Shown here piece after piece: positions 17,336 to 24,897 of a stretch of 45,532 nucleotides of DNA. The stretch covers positions 1 through 45,532 of the forward strand of contig NZAK01000067.1 of the NCBI GenBank assembly GCA_002687515.1. The letters run 5' to 3'. This DNA comes from Rhodospirillaceae bacterium (GTDB lineage: Bacteria > Pseudomonadota > Alphaproteobacteria > Rhodospirillales > UBA2165). How positions within the stretch are numbered: the first letter of the stretch is position 1; each line of letters starts with the position of its first letter. A program made the position numbers and the translations under genes. The notes under the pieces are model-generated. The model searched no databases. It saw nothing but the letters and a program-made list of their open reading frames with translations, and had not been told where the DNA came from.

Positions 17336-17753
17336 CCCAACGATGCAGCCCGCTAAGGCGTGGCCGGGTTGGCCATGCGGGCGTCGATCTAGCTCAGACC
17401 TAACAGCGACAACCTGCCAGCCGACCTCGGGGTGGGGGTGCGACGGCCTGGAAACTTGCCGGTGAGACGTTGGATTGCGCCTGCACCGCCTGGCCCGATC
17501 GGCGAAACGAATGAGCTTGAAAGGACGCGCGCGGGCCGAGCCCGCTCCGCCGAAGCGGCTGCGCAGGCTGGACCATGCCAACCCCCGCGCGCTATGCCCA
17601 TATCCTGCGATTGACCCAAATCAAGGCCCGAGGGCGGTAAATGTCGGAACTTCCTGGACGCCTTGCCGCAACCATCCAATTGGTAATCCGTTTAATCGGG
17701 CGGGCCGGGGCGCAAATTAAACAACAGCAATTGGACAACGAGGGGAGTCTGTC
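17336..17753. other. Intergenic region with degenerate repeat copy
   Basis: No gene is supported here. Most of it is taken up by a degenerate copy (about 17342-17598) of a repeat that recurs at 37945-38133. The right part (17600-17753) should contain the promoter of the oxygenase gene. GAGGGGAG before the ATG at 17754 is a good ribosome site. Confidence 0.6.
17342..17598. repeat. Dispersed intergenic repeat, copy 1 (degenerate)
   Basis: It shares with the copy at 37945-38133 an identical 22-bp block (17363-17384 against 37966-37987), CTCCGCCGAAGCGG (17545-17558 against 38070-38083), CGGCTGCGCAGGC (17556-17568 against 38090-38102) and a terminal GCTATGCC. The order is conserved. This copy is longer in the middle and its ends no longer pair well, so it is probably the older or more decayed copy. 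Confidence 0.65.
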
Positions 17754-18776
17754 ATGAGCTTGGTTGAAGTCGAAGTCACGGTCGGCGAGGACGATCATAT
17801 TGAAACGCGGGAATTGCCGCTATTGGATTTGGCGCCGTATTTTGCCGGCGAGCCGGGGGCCAAGGAGGCGCTGGCCGCCGAATTGCGCATGGCGGCCGAA
17901 GAGATCGGTTTCCTGGCGCTCATCAACCACGGCGTCGAATGGAGTTTAATCGAACGCGCGGTCGCCGAAAATAAGCGCTTCCATGCCCTGCCATCGGAAG
18001 AAAAGATGAAGATCGAGGTCGATCAGAATCAGCGCGGCTATATCAAGCCGAAGGCGACCATGGTCAAGCACTCCACCTATCACGAGCACACCGTGATGGA
18101 TTACAACGAAACCACCGTGTTCGCCACCGACTATCCGGCGGACCATCCGGGCGTCAAGGCGGGCAAGCAGTTTTACGGGCAAAACCAGTGGCCCGAGAAC
18201 CTGCCCGGGTTCCGCGAGTTGGTGGAAGAATACATGGCCGCGATGGAAGCCATGGGCAAAAGCCTGTTGCCCATTTGGGCGCTGGCCCTGGATCTGCCGG
18301 AGGATTATTTCGAGCCCTATTTTAAGGATAATTACACCTATTACCGGATGGCCCATTATCCGCCCAGGGATAAACCGGAGCCCAACGAATACGCCCTCGG
18401 CGCCCATGCCGATACCGGTTTCATGACCCTGTTGCCGGCGCCCGACGTCAAGGGGCTGGAGATCATGGACAAAAACGGCATCTGGTTCCGCCCGAAAAAG
18501 GTGGACGAAGTCATCCATGTCAATATCGGCCAGTTCCTGGAACGCTGGTCGAACGAACGTTTCATGGCGACGCCGCACCGGGTGCTGGTGCCGGTCGACG
18601 ACCGCTATACGACGCCGTGTTTCGTCAATCCGGATTTGGAACCGGTGTTGGAATGCCTGCCGAGCTGCACCGGCCCCGACAATCCGCCCAAATACGGCCC
18701 CGAAAGCTATTGGGATTTCTTCAAGTGGTACATGGCCAACACCTATCCCCACTATGAAGGCTTCCACGCGCCCTAA
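17754..18776 (+). CDS. 2-oxoglutarate/Fe(II)-dependent oxygenase, isopenicillin N synthase-like family
   Basis: 340 residues. The N-terminal DIOX_N part (LPLLDLAPYFAGEP through EIGFLALINHGVEWSLIERA) matches the family. The iron ligands are visible: His218 and Asp220 in LGAHADTGFMTLL and His275 in ATPHRVLVP. DRYTTPCF supplies the Arg-x-Ser/Thr position that usually binds the co-substrate carboxylate. It should couple oxygen activation at Fe(II) to hydroxylation, ring closure or desaturation of a small molecule. The substrate is unknown. A UbiD-family gene follows in the same direction after 146 bp. Confidence 0.88.
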   Translation: MSLVEVEVTVGEDDHIETRELPLLDLAPYFAGEPGAKEALAAELRMAAEEIGFLALINHGVEWSLIERAVAENKRFHALPSEEKMKIEVDQNQRGYIKPKATMVKHSTYHEHTVMDYNETTVFATDYPADHPGVKAGKQFYGQNQWPENLPGFRELVEEYMAAMEAMGKSLLPIWALALDLPEDYFEPYFKDNYTYYRMAHYPPRDKPEPNEYALGAHADTGFMTLLPAPDVKGLEIMDKNGIWFRPKKVDEVIHVNIGQFLERWSNERFMATPHRVLVPVDDRYTTPCFVNPDLEPVLECLPSCTGPDNPPKYGPESYWDFFKWYMANTYPHYEGFHAP

Positions 18777-18922
18777 AGACCGCTGAGTTCAGCTATTTAT
18801 GTTTTATCGCCCGGCGGTGCCGGCGGTAGGGTCATGGACTGATTGCAGCCATGGCCAGGAATGAATATGAATAGGGCTCATATTGCCGCTAAGGCACACC
18901 CTTCACACCGGGAGAAGCTGTA

Positions 18923-20449
18923 ATGGCCGACGAACTTCGTAAATCAATCGACAAAGCGGATGATCAAACGCCGAAATCAGGCGGCAATATCAGGAATCTG
19001 ATCCCCTACCATGATCTTCGCGAATGGATCGAGGAAGCCGATAAATTGGGCGAAATCACCCACGTCGATGGCCTCGATACGGACGAGGAAATCGGCATGG
19101 CGTCGGACCTGATCATGCATCCCGAGGGTGCCAACTGCCTGTTGTTCGATAAAATCAAAGGCTACGAAGAAGGCTATCGCATCGTCGTCAATTTCTTCGG
19201 CGGCAAGCGCCAGAACATGACCCTCGGCTTCCCCACCGATTTTTCCAAAATCGAGCTGTCGGAAGCCTATTTCGAACATCAGATCAAGGATATGACTCCA
19301 ATTCCGCCGAAGATCGTCGAGGACGGTCCGGTCTTGGAAAACGTCTTCAAGGGCGACGATGTCGATCTGTTGAAATTCCCGACGCCCCTTTGGCATCCCG
19401 AAGACGGCGGCAGGTACATCGGCACCGGCTGTTACACGGTCACCACCGATCCCGATTCGGGCTGGATGAACGCCGGCACCTACCGGATCATGATCCACGA
19501 CAAGAATTCCACCGGCTGCTATATCTGCCCCGGCAAGCACGGCCGCATGCACCGCGACAAATACGAAGCCATGGGCAAGCCGATGCCGGCGGTCACCGTG
19601 CTCGGCGGCGATCCGATGATGTTCCTCAACGCCTGCACCGAAATGCCGCTCGGGGTATCGGAATACGACATCGTCGGCGCCATGCGCGGCGAGCCGCTGG
19701 AGGTGATCAAGGGCGACGTTACCGGGCTCCTGTTTCCCGCCGACGCCGAGATCGTTCTCGAAGGCTATGTGCGCTTCGATAACAAAAAGGACGAGGGCCC
19801 GTTCGGCGAATGGACCGGCTATTTCGCCTCGGGTGTCCGCGACGAGCCGGTGTTCGAGGTGCATGCCATCTATCACCGCAACAATCCGATCATCCTCGGC
19901 TGCCCGCCGCAACGCCCGCCCGACGAGATGTGCCGCTACCGGGCGGTGACCCGCTCGGCCCTGCTGCGCAACAATATCACAGCTGCCGGGGTGCCCGACG
20001 TGACCGCCGCCTGGATGCACGAGATCGGCAATTCGCGCCTCTTTAACGCCATCGCCATCAAGCAGCGCTATCCGGGCCATGCCAAGCAGGCCGGGCTGGC
20101 GGCGGCCTCGGTCCATGTCGGCGCCTTTTGCGGCCGCTACACCATCGTCGTCGACGATGACGTCGATGTCTCCAACCTGGAGGAACTGATGTGGGCGGTG
20201 GCGACCCGTTCCGATCCGGCGTCCTCCATCGATATCATCGACAATGCCTGGTCGACGCCGCTCGATCCCCGCATTCCGCCGGAAAAGAGGGCGGTCGGCG
20301 ATTTCACCTCGAGCCGGGCGGTTATCGATGCCTGCCGCCCGTTCCACTGGATGGACGAATTTCCCAAGGTCAATGCGCCGAGCAAGGAAGAAGCCCACCG
20401 CGCCCAGGAAAAATTCGGCTATCTTTTGGACGGCAACGGGCGGCGTTAG
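18923..20449 (+). CDS. UbiD family decarboxylase (prenylated-FMN type)
   Basis: 508 residues, the usual UbiD length. The N-terminal region DLREWIEEADKLGEITHVDG is typical. Cofactor and metal residues sit in NAGTYRIMIHDKN (Asn183, Arg188), and the signature EGPFGEWTGY lies near 291-300, after the conserved acidic AEIVLEG. Family members carry out reversible decarboxylation of aromatic or alpha,beta-unsaturated acids with prenylated FMN. No UbiX-type prenyltransferase is in the window. The substrate cannot be deduced. GGGAGAAG about 10 bp upstream supports the start at 18923. Confidence 0.9.
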   Translation: MADELRKSIDKADDQTPKSGGNIRNLIPYHDLREWIEEADKLGEITHVDGLDTDEEIGMASDLIMHPEGANCLLFDKIKGYEEGYRIVVNFFGGKRQNMTLGFPTDFSKIELSEAYFEHQIKDMTPIPPKIVEDGPVLENVFKGDDVDLLKFPTPLWHPEDGGRYIGTGCYTVTTDPDSGWMNAGTYRIMIHDKNSTGCYICPGKHGRMHRDKYEAMGKPMPAVTVLGGDPMMFLNACTEMPLGVSEYDIVGAMRGEPLEVIKGDVTGLLFPADAEIVLEGYVRFDNKKDEGPFGEWTGYFASGVRDEPVFEVHAIYHRNNPIILGCPPQRPPDEMCRYRAVTRSALLRNNITAAGVPDVTAAWMHEIGNSRLFNAIAIKQRYPGHAKQAGLAAASVHVGAFCGRYTIVVDDDVDVSNLEELMWAVATRSDPASSIDIIDNAWSTPLDPRIPPEKRAVGDFTSSRAVIDACRPFHWMDEFPKVNAPSKEEAHRAQEKFGYLLDGNGRR

Positions 20450-20474
20450 GAGGCAACGACGCAGGTAGATTGTC

Positions 20475-20864
20475 ATGACCCCCGCCGAAACCGTCGCCCT
20501 GATCATCGGGCCGTTCTATGTCGTCGTCTCGGTCGGCCTGATGGTGAACGCCGAGGCCTACCGGCGGATGATCGAGGAATATTTGCAAAGCCCGGCGCTC
20601 GCTTACCTGGGCGGTATCATGGCGCTCTTGTTCGGCCTTCTGATCCTCGTCTTCCACAACAGCTGGAACGCCGACTGGACGGTGATCATCACCATCCTCG
20701 GCTGGCTGGCGGCAGCCAAGGGCGCACTGCTCATCATTGCCCCGAAATCTTTCGGCCGCCTGACGAAAGTGTTTATGGCGGCGACCACTCGGCTGCGTTA
20801 CGTGGCCGCCGTGGCTTTGCTGTTCGGCCTGTACCTGACCCTCAAGGGTTTCGGAGTGGTTTAG
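20475..20864 (+). CDS. Small four-helix membrane protein of unknown function
   Basis: 129 residues with four hydrophobic segments: about 6-24 (ETVALIIGPFYVVVSVGLMV), 42-62 (ALAYLGGIMALLFGLLILVF), 70-90 (TVIITILGWLAAAKGALLII) and 106-125 (RYVAAVALLFGLYLTLKGFG). I do not recognise catalytic motifs. It starts 25 bp after the UbiD-family stop and is probably co-transcribed with it. Whether it is functionally linked to the decarboxylase is unknown. Confidence 0.75.
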   Translation: MTPAETVALIIGPFYVVVSVGLMVNAEAYRRMIEEYLQSPALAYLGGIMALLFGLLILVFHNSWNADWTVIITILGWLAAAKGALLIIAPKSFGRLTKVFMAATTRLRYVAAVALLFGLYLTLKGFGVV

Positions 20865-21045
20865 GAAAGCCAAGGAAATGTCCTGGAACCAGTGGCATCC
20901 CGGGACCCGGCGATCGAATTAGGTAAATGCCGGTTGGTATGGTCCGGTTTTGCCGATAAAATCGGATCGGTTTCCAGGCGCGGGAAAAAGAATTACCACC
21001 TGCCGGAAGAAGACGAAGCCGGCCAAAAAATTGGAGTATCGATCG

Positions 21046-21486
21046 ATGCAAGTCCGTGACATCATGAACATCAATGCCATCAGGATTCTCAGCGGGTCCA
21101 GTATGTCCGAGGCGGCCGAGTTGGCCGCCATGTCGAATGCCAGCGGCCTGTTCGTGGTCGACGACGAAGACAACTTCGTCGGCGTTCTGTCGGAAGGCGA
21201 CATGATGAGGGCGACCCTCCCCGAGATGAGCGAGGTCATGCAGGTCGGGCGAAACCTCAGCGAGACCTACGACATCTTCAGCGAGAAGGGGATCAAGCTC
21301 GGCGGCGAATCCATCGACAACCATTTGATCCCCGATGCCATCACGCTCGCGCCCGACGATCCGGTGTTTAAGGCGGCGACCACCATGGCCGCCAAGAAGA
21401 TGCGCCGGCTGCCGGTGGTCAAGAACGGCAAACTTGTCGGAACCGTGTCGCGCGGCGACATCTGCAAGGCGGTCCTCAGAAAATAA
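21046..21486 (+). CDS. Two-CBS-domain protein
   Basis: 146 residues made of a CBS pair. The first unit covers about 1-55 (MQVRDIMNINAIRILSGSSM, then SGLFVVDDEDNFVGVLSEGD). The second covers about 92-146 (AITLAPDDPVFKAATTMAAK, then RRLPVVKNGKLVGTVSRGDI). Such pairs bind adenine nucleotides and regulate partner proteins. No catalytic domain is attached. The frame is open upstream, but the ATG at 21046 follows TTGGAG (21031-21036) at good spacing and begins exactly at the canonical V(R/K)DIM motif. Confidence 0.9.
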   Translation: MQVRDIMNINAIRILSGSSMSEAAELAAMSNASGLFVVDDEDNFVGVLSEGDMMRATLPEMSEVMQVGRNLSETYDIFSEKGIKLGGESIDNHLIPDAITLAPDDPVFKAATTMAAKKMRRLPVVKNGKLVGTVSRGDICKAVLRK

Positions 21487-21529
21487 AGGTTGCGTTGCCG
21501 GTCCCTGGGCTATCGCATATGGGCTAATT

Positions 21530-21644
21530 CGGAGCCAGCTAATTCGGTGACAGTTTACTTTTAGGCACCGGCTGATGTTTGGCCACCTAAACGCGTCACC
21601 TAAAAGTAAACTGTCACCGAATTAGCCCGAATTAGCTGGCTCCG
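21530..21644. repeat. Long inverted repeat element with 25-bp and 16-bp perfect arms
   Basis: Inner arms 21541-21565 and 21599-21623 are perfectly complementary over 25 bp and include GTGACAGTTTACTTTTAGG. Outer arms 21530-21545 and 21629-21644 are complementary over 16 bp. The right side carries one extra copy of a short CTAATTCGG-like unit. As RNA it forms a very stable hairpin. The GTGACAGTTTACTTTT-type core resembles palindromes I associate with REP-type elements mobilised by Y1 transposases, but no transposase is present and I could not check this. Confidence 0.85.
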
Positions 21645-21647
21645 ACC

Positions 21648-21690
21648 TTATGCAATGATCAAAAATTAAGCAAAATATATAATTGCATAA
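21648..21690. promoter_or_regulatory. Spaced palindrome, possible NtrC-type enhancer site
   Basis: TTATGCAAT (21648-21656) and ATTGCATAA (21682-21690) are perfect inverted copies separated by 25 bp of AT-rich sequence. The centre lies about 140 bp upstream of the sigma-54 -24 element, a usual distance for bacterial enhancer-binding proteins. The TGCA half-sites fit loosely to NtrC boxes, but the spacing is not canonical. Confidence 0.25.
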
Positions 21691-21810
21691 TTATTAATCA
21701 TTAATTAATTCCGCAGGACCGGAACCGGATGCCGTCTATCCGGGCAAAATTCCGTATAACTCACTGAAATAACTGGATTAAAAATTTCCACGCCGGCATT
21801 TCCCGGAACT

Positions 21811-21825
21811 GGCACGGGGTTTGCC
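21811..21825 (+). promoter_or_regulatory. Sigma-54 (RpoN) promoter of the urt-ure cluster
   Basis: TGGCAC (21811-21816), 5 bp, then TTGC (21822-21825) gives the invariant GG-N10-GC spacing of -24/-12 promoters. Transcription would start near 21837, about 30 nt before the urtA ATG. RpoN with NtrC is the standard switch for nitrogen-scavenging genes, and urea uptake fits this well. The match and location are seen directly; NtrC dependence is inferred. Confidence 0.8.
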
Positions 21826-21868
21826 ATACCAAGGGTGTTGCAACAACAACCCTCTAGTGGAGATCATC

Positions 21869-23158
21869 ATGTTTACCAAGTTACGCACACTCGCCGGGAT
21901 CAGTGTTATTGCGCTCGGCACGCTTATCGCCGGCGCCGCCCAGACGGTTCAGGCCGCCGAAACCATCAAGGTCGGCATATTGCATTCCCTCTCCGGCACC
22001 ATGGCCATCAGCGAAACGACGCTGAAGGACACCATGCTGATGCTCATCGATGCTCAGAACAAGAAAGGCGGGCTTCTCGGCAAGAAACTGGAGCCGGTGG
22101 TCGTCGACCCGGCATCCAACTGGCCCCTGTTCGCCGAAAAGATGCGCGAGCTTCTGTCGGTCCACAAGGTCGATGTGGTGTTCGGCAACTGGACCTCGGT
22201 CAGCCGCAAGTCGGTGCTGCCGGTGGTCGAGGAACTGAACGGGCTTTTGTTCTATCCGGTCCAGTATGAAGGCGAGGAAAGCTCGCGCAACGTCTTCTAC
22301 ACCGGCGCCGCGCCCAACCAGCAGGCGATTCCCGCCGTCAAATACCTGATGGGCGAGGACGGCGGCGAAGCCAAGCGCTGGGTGCTCTTGGGCACCGATT
22401 ATGTCTATCCCCGCACCACCAACAAGATCCTGCGCGCCTTCCTGCATTCGAAGGGCGTCAAGGATGCCGATATCATGGAAAACTACACGCCCTTCGGCCA
22501 TTCCGATTGGCAGACCATCGTCGCCTCGGTGAAAAAATTCGCATCGGCCGGCAAAAAGACCGCCGTCGTCTCGACCATCAACGGCGACGCCAACGTGCCG
22601 TTCTATAAGGAACTGGCCAACCAGGGCATCAAGGCCGAGGATATCCCGGTCATCGCCTTTTCGGTCGGCGAGGAAGAGCTGGCCGGCCTCGACACCAAAC
22701 CGCTGGTCGGGCATCTTGCCGCATGGAACTACTTCATGAGCGTCGAGACGCCCGAGAACGCCGCCTTCATCAAGAAGTGGCACGCCTTCATCAAGAACAA
22801 GAAGCGGGTCACCAACGATCCCATGGAAGCCCACTATATCGGCTTCAACATGTGGGTGCAGGCGGCCAAACAGGCCGGCTCCACCGGCGTCGACGCGGTG
22901 CGCCAGGCGATGTACGGCCAGAAGGTCAAGAACCTGACCGGCGGCGTCGCGGTGATGAACACCAACCACCACCTTTCGAAGCCGGTGCTGATCGGTGAAG
23001 TGCAGGCCGATGGCCAGTTCGAAACCGTCTGGAAGACCGACGGCGTGGTGGTTGGCGATGCCTGGAGCGATTTCATTCCCGAAAGCGCCAAGCTGACCGC
23101 CAACTGGACCTATCCCTGGGTCTGCGGCAACTGCAAGAAACCCAAATACATGGACTAA
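21869..23158 (+). CDS. urtA: Urea ABC transporter substrate-binding protein UrtA
   Basis: 429 residues from MFTKLRTLAG, whose ATG follows GTGGAG at 6-7 bp. A signal peptide (about 1-28, ending QTVQAAE) sends it to the periplasm. The mature part begins TIKVGILHSLSGTMAISETT, with LLGKKLEPVVVDPASNWP and FGNWTSVSRKSVLPVVEELN, as in UrtA/amide-binding proteins of the branched-chain amino-acid type. It captures urea and delivers it to UrtBC. It is the first gene of the cluster, directly behind the sigma-54 promoter, and is followed by a strong hairpin, a common arrangement that keeps the binding protein in excess. Confidence 0.95.
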   Translation: MFTKLRTLAGISVIALGTLIAGAAQTVQAAETIKVGILHSLSGTMAISETTLKDTMLMLIDAQNKKGGLLGKKLEPVVVDPASNWPLFAEKMRELLSVHKVDVVFGNWTSVSRKSVLPVVEELNGLLFYPVQYEGEESSRNVFYTGAAPNQQAIPAVKYLMGEDGGEAKRWVLLGTDYVYPRTTNKILRAFLHSKGVKDADIMENYTPFGHSDWQTIVASVKKFASAGKKTAVVSTINGDANVPFYKELANQGIKAEDIPVIAFSVGEEELAGLDTKPLVGHLAAWNYFMSVETPENAAFIKKWHAFIKNKKRVTNDPMEAHYIGFNMWVQAAKQAGSTGVDAVRQAMYGQKVKNLTGGVAVMNTNHHLSKPVLIGEVQADGQFETVWKTDGVVVGDAWSDFIPESAKLTANWTYPWVCGNCKKPKYMD

Positions 23159-23187
23159 GATCGATCTAAATCGACAATCCTCTCCTT

Positions 23188-23220
23188 GGCCCGCCGGGAC
23201 TCCCCCAGTCCTGGCGGGCC
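23188..23220 (+). terminator. Stable hairpin between urtA and urtB
   Basis: GGCCCGCCGGGACT (23188-23201) pairs with AGTCCTGGCGGGCC (23207-23220) at 13 of 14 Watson-Crick positions plus a G-U, around a CCCCC loop. No U-tract follows, so partial termination or 3'-end protection of the urtA message is more likely than a full stop. Confidence 0.6.
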
Positions 23221-23238
23221 GGGAAACCAGACAAATGC

Positions 23239-24894
23239 GTGGCAGCGTTGAAAAATTTCAGAACAATAATTGTGCCGGGGTTAAAGGCGGCTTTCCTCAT
23301 TCTTACCCTTCTGGCAGTAAGCTTGGCGGTCCCGAACACGGCCAAAGCGGCGAACTTCGAGGACGCACTGGCTTCCCTGGCGACAGCCAAGACCAAGGCC
23401 AAGATCACCGCCATCGGTGAAATTGCCGGGTCCGGCGACGAACGCGCCGCCGATGCCTTGAACGCCTTCCTCGCCGGCAAGCTCTATTACCGAAAATCCG
23501 ACAAGAAGGTTTTAATCGTCAAGAAAAGCGGTGCCGTCTATGTGCTGACCGATCCGCTGACCGCCAAGGAAATCGGCCAGGCGCCGAAATCGAAAATCAG
23601 GAAAATCCGCGTCAACAACCGTTTGCGCAAATTGCTGCGCGGCGTCCTTGGCGGGCTGACCTTGTTGAGCAAAGACCCGGCCAAACGTATGAAGGCGGCA
23701 AACGCGGTGTTTAAATCGCGCTCTTTAAGCGTCATCCCGACCCTCGAACAAGCCATCGCAAGGGAAAGCGACGCCAAGGTCAAGGCCCGCCTGGTGATGG
23801 CCCGCGCCGCCGTTTGGCTGGATAAATCCAACGATGAAAAGTTGCGCCTCACCGCCATCGAAACCCTGACCGAGTTTGCCGTTCCGGAAGTGCGCGCGCT
23901 CCTCGGCGCCGTCGCCAATTCAAAAACCTCCGAAGACATCCGCGCCGCCGCCGCCAAGGCGCTCGCCGATATCGAAGGCCGGCTGGCTTTTTGGAACGGC
24001 GTCGGCAACGTCTTCCAGGGCCTGAGCCTGGGCTCGGTGTTGTTGCTGGCCGCCGTCGGCCTGGCCATCACCTTCGGCGTCATGGGGGTCATCAACATGG
24101 CCCATGGCGAATTGGTGATGATCGGCGCCTACACCACGTTTGTGGTGCAGGAGGTGTTCCGCAACTATTTTCCCGGCGCCTTCGATTTTTCCATCCTGGT
24201 CGCCATTCCGGCGGCGTTCCTGGTGGCCGGCGCCTTCGGCGTCGCCATCGAGCGCGGCATCATCCGCTATCTCTATGGCCGGCCCCTGGAAACCCTGTTG
24301 GCCACCTGGGGCCTGAGCCTGATTTTGCAGCAGCTGGTGCGCACCATCTTCGGGCCGACCAACCGCGAAGTCGGCAACCCGAGCTGGATGAGCGGCGCCG
24401 TCGAGGTGACCGGCGGCCTGGTGCTCACCTATAACCGCATGTGGATCATCGTCTTCTCCCTGATGGTCCTCGGCGCCCTGGTCATCGTCGCCAAGAAAAC
24501 CGCCTTCGGATTGCAGATGCGCGCCGTCACCCAGAACCGCGGCATGGCCTCCTCGATGGGCATCCGGACGGGCTGGATCGATGCCCTGACCTTCGGCCTC
24601 GGTTCCGGCATCGCCGGCATGGCCGGCGTCGCCATCAGCCAGATCGACAATGTCAGCCCCAACCTGGGCCAATCCTATATCATCGACAGCTTCATGGTCG
24701 TGGTCTTCGGCGGCGTCGGCAATTTGTGGGGGACGCTGGTCGGCGCCTTCAGCCTCGGCATCGTCAACAAGTTCCTGGAACCCTTCGCCGGCACCGTGTT
24801 GGCCAAGATCCTGGTGCTGATCGCCATCATCCTGTTTATCCAGAAGCGCCCGCGCGGCCTGTTCGCGCTCAAGGGCCGCGCCGTGGAGAGCTAG
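23239..24894 (+). CDS. urtB: Urea ABC transporter permease UrtB
   Basis: 551 residues with a GTG start at 23239; the nearby ATG at 23235 is out of frame. A signal-like segment (about 10-36) is followed by an exported region of about 200 residues with HEAT-like helical repeats (VIPTLEQAIARES, VRALLGAVANSKTSEDIRAA), characteristic of UrtB. The LivH-like permease domain starts near 255, with GVMGVINMAHGELVMIGAYT, and ends IILFIQKRPRGLFALKGR. It forms the membrane channel with UrtC. The downstream urtC gene starts 3 bp after its stop. Confidence 0.94.
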   Translation: MAALKNFRTIIVPGLKAAFLILTLLAVSLAVPNTAKAANFEDALASLATAKTKAKITAIGEIAGSGDERAADALNAFLAGKLYYRKSDKKVLIVKKSGAVYVLTDPLTAKEIGQAPKSKIRKIRVNNRLRKLLRGVLGGLTLLSKDPAKRMKAANAVFKSRSLSVIPTLEQAIARESDAKVKARLVMARAAVWLDKSNDEKLRLTAIETLTEFAVPEVRALLGAVANSKTSEDIRAAAAKALADIEGRLAFWNGVGNVFQGLSLGSVLLLAAVGLAITFGVMGVINMAHGELVMIGAYTTFVVQEVFRNYFPGAFDFSILVAIPAAFLVAGAFGVAIERGIIRYLYGRPLETLLATWGLSLILQQLVRTIFGPTNREVGNPSWMSGAVEVTGGLVLTYNRMWIIVFSLMVLGALVIVAKKTAFGLQMRAVTQNRGMASSMGIRTGWIDALTFGLGSGIAGMAGVAISQIDNVSPNLGQSYIIDSFMVVVFGGVGNLWGTLVGAFSLGIVNKFLEPFAGTVLAKILVLIAIILFIQKRPRGLFALKGRAVES

Positions 24895-24897
24895 GCC

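Larger units (their letters stand above)
21487..21868. other. Intergenic region: palindromic repeat and urtA regulatory region
   Basis: No gene is seen. The left half holds a long inverted repeat (21530-21644). The middle is strongly AT-rich (21658-21720), unlike its surroundings, and contains a spaced palindrome. The right end carries the sigma-54 promoter and the ribosome site of urtA. Confidence 0.7.

Noticed and set aside
18977-20506. 509-codon open frame antisense to the UbiD-family gene
   Set aside because: The UbiD-family frame is unambiguous. The antisense product is rich in Arg, His and Gly and has no domain features.
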